From contig JANPGJ010000342.1 in assembly GCA_031423955.1 (NCBI GenBank), positions 1 through 64,000 of the forward strand: DNA of 64,000 nucleotides, in the 5' to 3' direction. Shown here piece after piece: positions 61,302 to 64,000 of the stretch. The notes below the pieces were generated by a model that saw only the letters and a program-made list of their open reading frames with translations, made no database searches and had not been told where the DNA came from. The stretch comes from JAEUOS01 sp031423955. GTDB taxonomy: Bacteria; Pseudomonadota; Gammaproteobacteria; Burkholderiales; JAEUOS01. Position 1 is the stretch's first letter. Each line of letters starts with the position of its first letter. Both the position numbers and the translations under genes were made by a program.

Positions 61302-62465
61302 TCAGGGTTCGACGTACGGTGTGATGACCGTCCATTTTCCATCCTTGATTTGCGACAGCCGCGACTTGTTTGAACCAAGATGCTTGGTTGGCGTGAACGA
61401 CATGCCGTCGCCGCCAAACATGTCGGCCGGTACCGTCAGCGAATCGAGGGCCTTGATGAAGGTATCGGTGGTCAGGTTCTTGCCGGCCTTGGCCAGCGCG
61501 ACGATCACGTTATCCATGATGACGTAGCCATAGGCCGCGAACACGTCCGGATCCTCGTTGAACTTGGTTTTGTATTTCGCGGCCCAGAACCGCACGTTTT
61601 GTGCCGCGTCGTCCAGGTAGGGGTGGGCAACCGTGTGTGCGGCGATGTAGCCGTTTGCGACCGGGCCACCGAGGCGGTGGATCAGGTGGGTGTAGGAGGC
61701 CGAAGTGCCGACGAATTCGGCAGTCATTCCGGTTTTCTTGGCTTCGGCCAGCGTGCCGACCGTTTCGCGGATGATGGTGCCCATGACGATCGTGTCGCAG
61801 GCGGACCCCTTCATTTTCGCGACCTGTGAGGAAAAGTCGGTGGCGCCACGCTTGTAGCTGGTCTTTTCGACCAGGACCTTGCCCTGCTCCTTCAGGCCGG
61901 CTTCGGCACCCGCGAGCACTTCGGCGCCGAAATCGTCATCCTGATAAATGATGCACCACTTGCGGTCGGCGCGTGTCTTGGTGAGGTACTTGATGCCGGA
62001 ACGCACTTGGTCGAAATAGGTGGCGGCGAACGAGTACTTGAGTTTGTGCAGCGGGTCGTACATCTGGCGCGCCGCGGTCAGCGGGAAAAGGTGCGGAATG
62101 TTCTTTTCGAAGAAGATCGGCATGGTCGCCATTGCGATGGGTGTGCCGATATTGCCGGCCGTCACGAAAATCTTGTCGCGCTGTGCAAGCTTTTGCGCAG
62201 CCAGCACGCCCTTTTTAGGGTCGTAGCCGGAGTCCTCGGCAATTAACTTGATCTTGCGGCCATTGACGCCGCCTTGCTCGTTGATTTCATCGGCGCGCAA
62301 CTGCATGCCGTTGCGTGCCGATTTACCGAATGCGGCGATCGGGCCGGACAAGTCCTGAATGGTGCCGACCAGGATCTCGTCCTTCGTCACCCCCTGGGTT
62401 TGTGCAAGCGTATTGCCGGCGGCAAAGGCTGTTGCGATTGCGAGAATGGTCAATCTGGATAGCAT
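61302..62465 (-). CDS. branched-chain amino-acid-type ABC transporter substrate-binding protein
   Basis: 387 residues with a signal peptide (LSRLTILAIATAFAAGNTLA). The Leu/Ile/Val-binding-protein fold (peripla_BP_6) is seen from ILVGTIQDLSGPIAAFGKSA onwards, with RNGMQLRADEINEQGGVNGRK. It lacks its permease and ATPase genes in this window. It lies 53 bp upstream in transcription of a long-chain acyl-CoA synthetase, a pairing common in Burkholderiales where such ABC systems import aromatic or fatty acids. Confidence 0.92.
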   Translation of the reverse strand: MLSRLTILAIATAFAAGNTLAQTQGVTKDEILVGTIQDLSGPIAAFGKSARNGMQLRADEINEQGGVNGRKIKLIAEDSGYDPKKGVLAAQKLAQRDKIFVTAGNIGTPIAMATMPIFFEKNIPHLFPLTAARQMYDPLHKLKYSFAATYFDQVRSGIKYLTKTRADRKWCIIYQDDDFGAEVLAGAEAGLKEQGKVLVEKTSYKRGATDFSSQVAKMKGSACDTIVMGTIIRETVGTLAEAKKTGMTAEFVGTSASYTHLIHRLGGPVANGYIAAHTVAHPYLDDAAQNVRFWAAKYKTKFNEDPDVFAAYGYVIMDNVIVALAKAGKNLTTDTFIKALDSLTVPADMFGGDGMSFTPTKHLGSNKSRLSQIKDGKWTVITPYVEP

Positions 62466-62517
62466 GGTGTCTCCATTTGGTGATGTTGCAAAAGCTGCTT
62501 GGAACAGAGTCGGGCCC

Positions 62518-64000
62518 TCACGCGGCCTTGGCTGAATACATGGAATCGATCAGGTCGCGATACTTCTCGCCCACCAGTTTGCGTTTGAGCTTCATCGTCG
62601 GGGTCAGTTCCTCGTCTTCCGGCGTCAACTTGTTCTCAAGCAGCCTGAATTGCTTGATTTGCTCGACCCGGGCGAAGACCTTGTTGACCTTTTCAATCTC
62701 CTCGCCAATCAGGTTGACGACCTCGGGACGACGGGTGAGGTTCTTGTAGTCGGAAAACGGGATTGAGCGCTCCTGTGCCCACTGCTCGACGTTTTCGTGA
62801 TCGATCATTACAAGACATGTGAGGTAGGCCCGCTTGTCGCCGATCACCACCGCATCGGTGATGTAGGGGCTGAACTTGAGCTGATTCTCGAATTCCGATG
62901 GCGTGATGTTCTTGCCGCCAGCGGTGATGATGATGTCCTTCATGCGGTCGGTGATGTAGAAATATCCGTCTTCGTCGACGCGCCCGACATCGCCGGTGTG
63001 GAGCCAGCCGTCGCGAATGGTCTCCGCGGTCTTCCCGGCCTGGTTGAGGTATCCCATGAAAACGCTTTCGCCCTTGACCAGCAGTTCGCCCTGGGCCGAA
63101 ATCCTGACTTCGGCATGCCGGGTGGCGATGCCGATCGAGCCTGGCTTGATGCGTTCGACCGGGTTCGAGGTGACTGCGCCACAGCTTTCGGTCATGCCCC
63201 AGACTTCGACCATGTTGAGGCCAAGCGCCATGTACCAGCGCACCAGATCCGGCGCGATCGGCGCGGCGCCGGTAAGCAGGAAGCGGGCGCGATGAACGCC
63301 GATCATCCGGCGCACGTTGTCGAGCACGAAAAAGCGCGCCATCCGGAAGCCGAGCTGGAGCGTGGCCGGAATCGGCTTGCCTTCTTCGATCAGCCGCGCC
63401 CGCCGCAAGCCCAGACCGATCGCCCATGCGTAGGCGGCCTGTTGCGCCCGGGTGGATTCGCGAACGCGGATCAACACACCTGAATAGAACTTCTCCCATA
63501 CCCGCGGCACCGCGGTGAATGTGGTGGGCTGGATCTCGCGCACGTTTTCGGGAACGGTATCCGGGTTTTCGACGAAGTTGATGATGCTGCCGGTCAGCAG
63601 CGGAAAGTATTCCCCGCCCATGCGTTCGGCGATGTGGCACAAGGGCAGGAACGCCATGCGCTCGTCGTTCTGGTCTTGTGGCGCGAAATCGTTGTAGGCA
63701 TGGCAAGTGTAGATGATGTTCCGGTGCGAAATCATCGCGCCCTTCGGCTTGCCGGTGGTGCCCGAGGTGTAGACCAGGATTGCCAGATCCTCCGGCTTGC
63801 GCGCGTTGATTCTCGAAAGCAGCAGGTCAGGATGGGCAGCCTGATGCGCACGCCCGAGCGTGCACAGCGATTCGAAGCTGATGATGCCAGGGTCTGCCAG
63901 GTCGCGCAGGCCCTCCATGTCGAACACCACGATCTTGCGCAGCAGCGACAGGTTGGGGCGCACTTCGAGCGCCTTGTCCAGTTGCTCTTCGTCCTCGACG
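62518..64000 (-). CDS. long-chain fatty-acid-CoA ligase, 5' end beyond window
   Basis: A C-terminal 494 codons of an AMP-forming acyl-CoA ligase; the start lies beyond 64000. The P-loop motif is YTSGTTGKPKGAM, the adenylate motif is WGMTESCGA, the hinge carries TGDVGRVDEDGYFYITDR, and KDIIITAGGKNITPSEFENQ follows. The catalytic C-terminal lysine segment is LTPTMKLKRKLV. The reading frame is open through the window edge. It is transcribed upstream of, and with, the binding-protein gene. Confidence 0.95.
   Translation of the reverse strand, partial: VEDEEQLDKALEVRPNLSLLRKIVVFDMEGLRDLADPGIISFESLCTLGRAHQAAHPDLLLSRINARKPEDLAILVYTSGTTGKPKGAMISHRNIIYTCHAYNDFAPQDQNDERMAFLPLCHIAERMGGEYFPLLTGSIINFVENPDTVPENVREIQPTTFTAVPRVWEKFYSGVLIRVRESTRAQQAAYAWAIGLGLRRARLIEEGKPIPATLQLGFRMARFFVLDNVRRMIGVHRARFLLTGAAPIAPDLVRWYMALGLNMVEVWGMTESCGAVTSNPVERIKPGSIGIATRHAEVRISAQGELLVKGESVFMGYLNQAGKTAETIRDGWLHTGDVGRVDEDGYFYITDRMKDIIITAGGKNITPSEFENQLKFSPYITDAVVIGDKRAYLTCLVMIDHENVEQWAQERSIPFSDYKNLTRRPEVVNLIGEEIEKVNKVFARVEQIKQFRLLENKLTPEDEELTPTMKLKRKLVGEKYRDLIDSMYSAKAA

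Overview
The window is high-GC chromosomal DNA of a betaproteobacterium, most likely Burkholderiales or a close relative. The support is gene content and order: gatC-gatA-gatB divergent from mreB-mreC-mreD, followed by mrdA-rodA-ubiJ/ubiB, a PhaM-like polyhydroxyalkanoate protein, a DUF4124 protein behind pyrE, and a class III TRAP system. This is my inference from synteny and protein style; no database search was run.

Left end (1-3.7 kb, all minus strand) is the most unusual part. A 5'-complete rtcB RNA ligase gene runs off the left edge. Upstream of it, in the same direction, lie an HNH endonuclease, tRNA-Arg(CCG), tRNA-Ser(GCT), a tiny SEC-C zinc-motif protein, and a dense run of 12 further tRNA genes: Lys-like, His, Pro, Met, Arg, Cys, Arg, Trp, Arg, Phe, Asp, Thr and Gly make 13 with the Lys-like gene counted. 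A sequence resembling the rRNA-operon boxA antiterminator precedes the whole array. Two tRNA genes, Met(CAT) and Cys(GCA), are interrupted by ~115-124 nt insertions with long complementary ends. The two insertions share a 14-nt core in opposite orientations. A third palindrome of similar size sits between tRNA-Thr and tRNA-Gly. Discriminator bases mostly match the expected identities (U73 in Cys and Gly, C73 in His, G73 in Asp and Trp), which suggests selection for function. With an RNA ligase and a nuclease in the same unit, this looks like a tRNA supply/repair module and is the best candidate here for an undescribed system.

3.7-12.5 kb: a possible 60-residue gene with its own terminator, a helix-turn-helix protein, a second tRNA-Arg(CCG), tex, a ChaC-type cyclotransferase, a fumarylacetoacetase-family enzyme, an ECF sigma factor with a membrane-anchored partner, and a TPR-methyltransferase.

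12.5-20.5 kb: a catabolic operon built from a complete TRAP transporter (DctP, DctQ, DctM), an acyl-CoA synthetase, an enoyl-CoA hydratase-family protein, a TylF-type methyltransferase, a flavin monooxygenase and a DUF2783 protein. Uptake and CoA activation of an aromatic or other organic acid is the natural reading. 20.5-24.4 kb holds PhaM, a FIST sensor protein, a short-chain dehydrogenase and an EamA transporter.

24.6-33.1 kb: a cluster resembling arsenosugar loci: radical-SAM ArsS, two flavoproteins, a metallophosphoesterase-like protein, a TVP38-flavin reductase fusion, a DUF547 protein, a TIGR04283-type glycosyltransferase and a SelD-associated type flavoprotein. No ArsM methyltransferase lies among them.

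33-38 kb: a DUF1330 protein, a Ser/Thr kinase paired with a haem-motif HAMP protein, xthA, pyrE and a DUF4124 protein. 38-41.7 kb: gatCAB on the minus strand with a small extra gene inside. 42-52.4 kb: the rod-shape genes mreBCD and mrdA-rodA, separated by an opposite-strand block of an amine oxidase, a ketosynthase, an acyl carrier protein and a reductase. 52.4-55.6 kb: ubiJ and ubiB around a PfkB kinase. 55.7-64 kb: a chemoreceptor, a sodium:solute symporter, two small membrane proteins, a LysR regulator, a branched-chain amino-acid-type binding protein and a long-chain acyl-CoA synthetase that runs off the right edge. No gene-free stretch exceeds about 300 bases.
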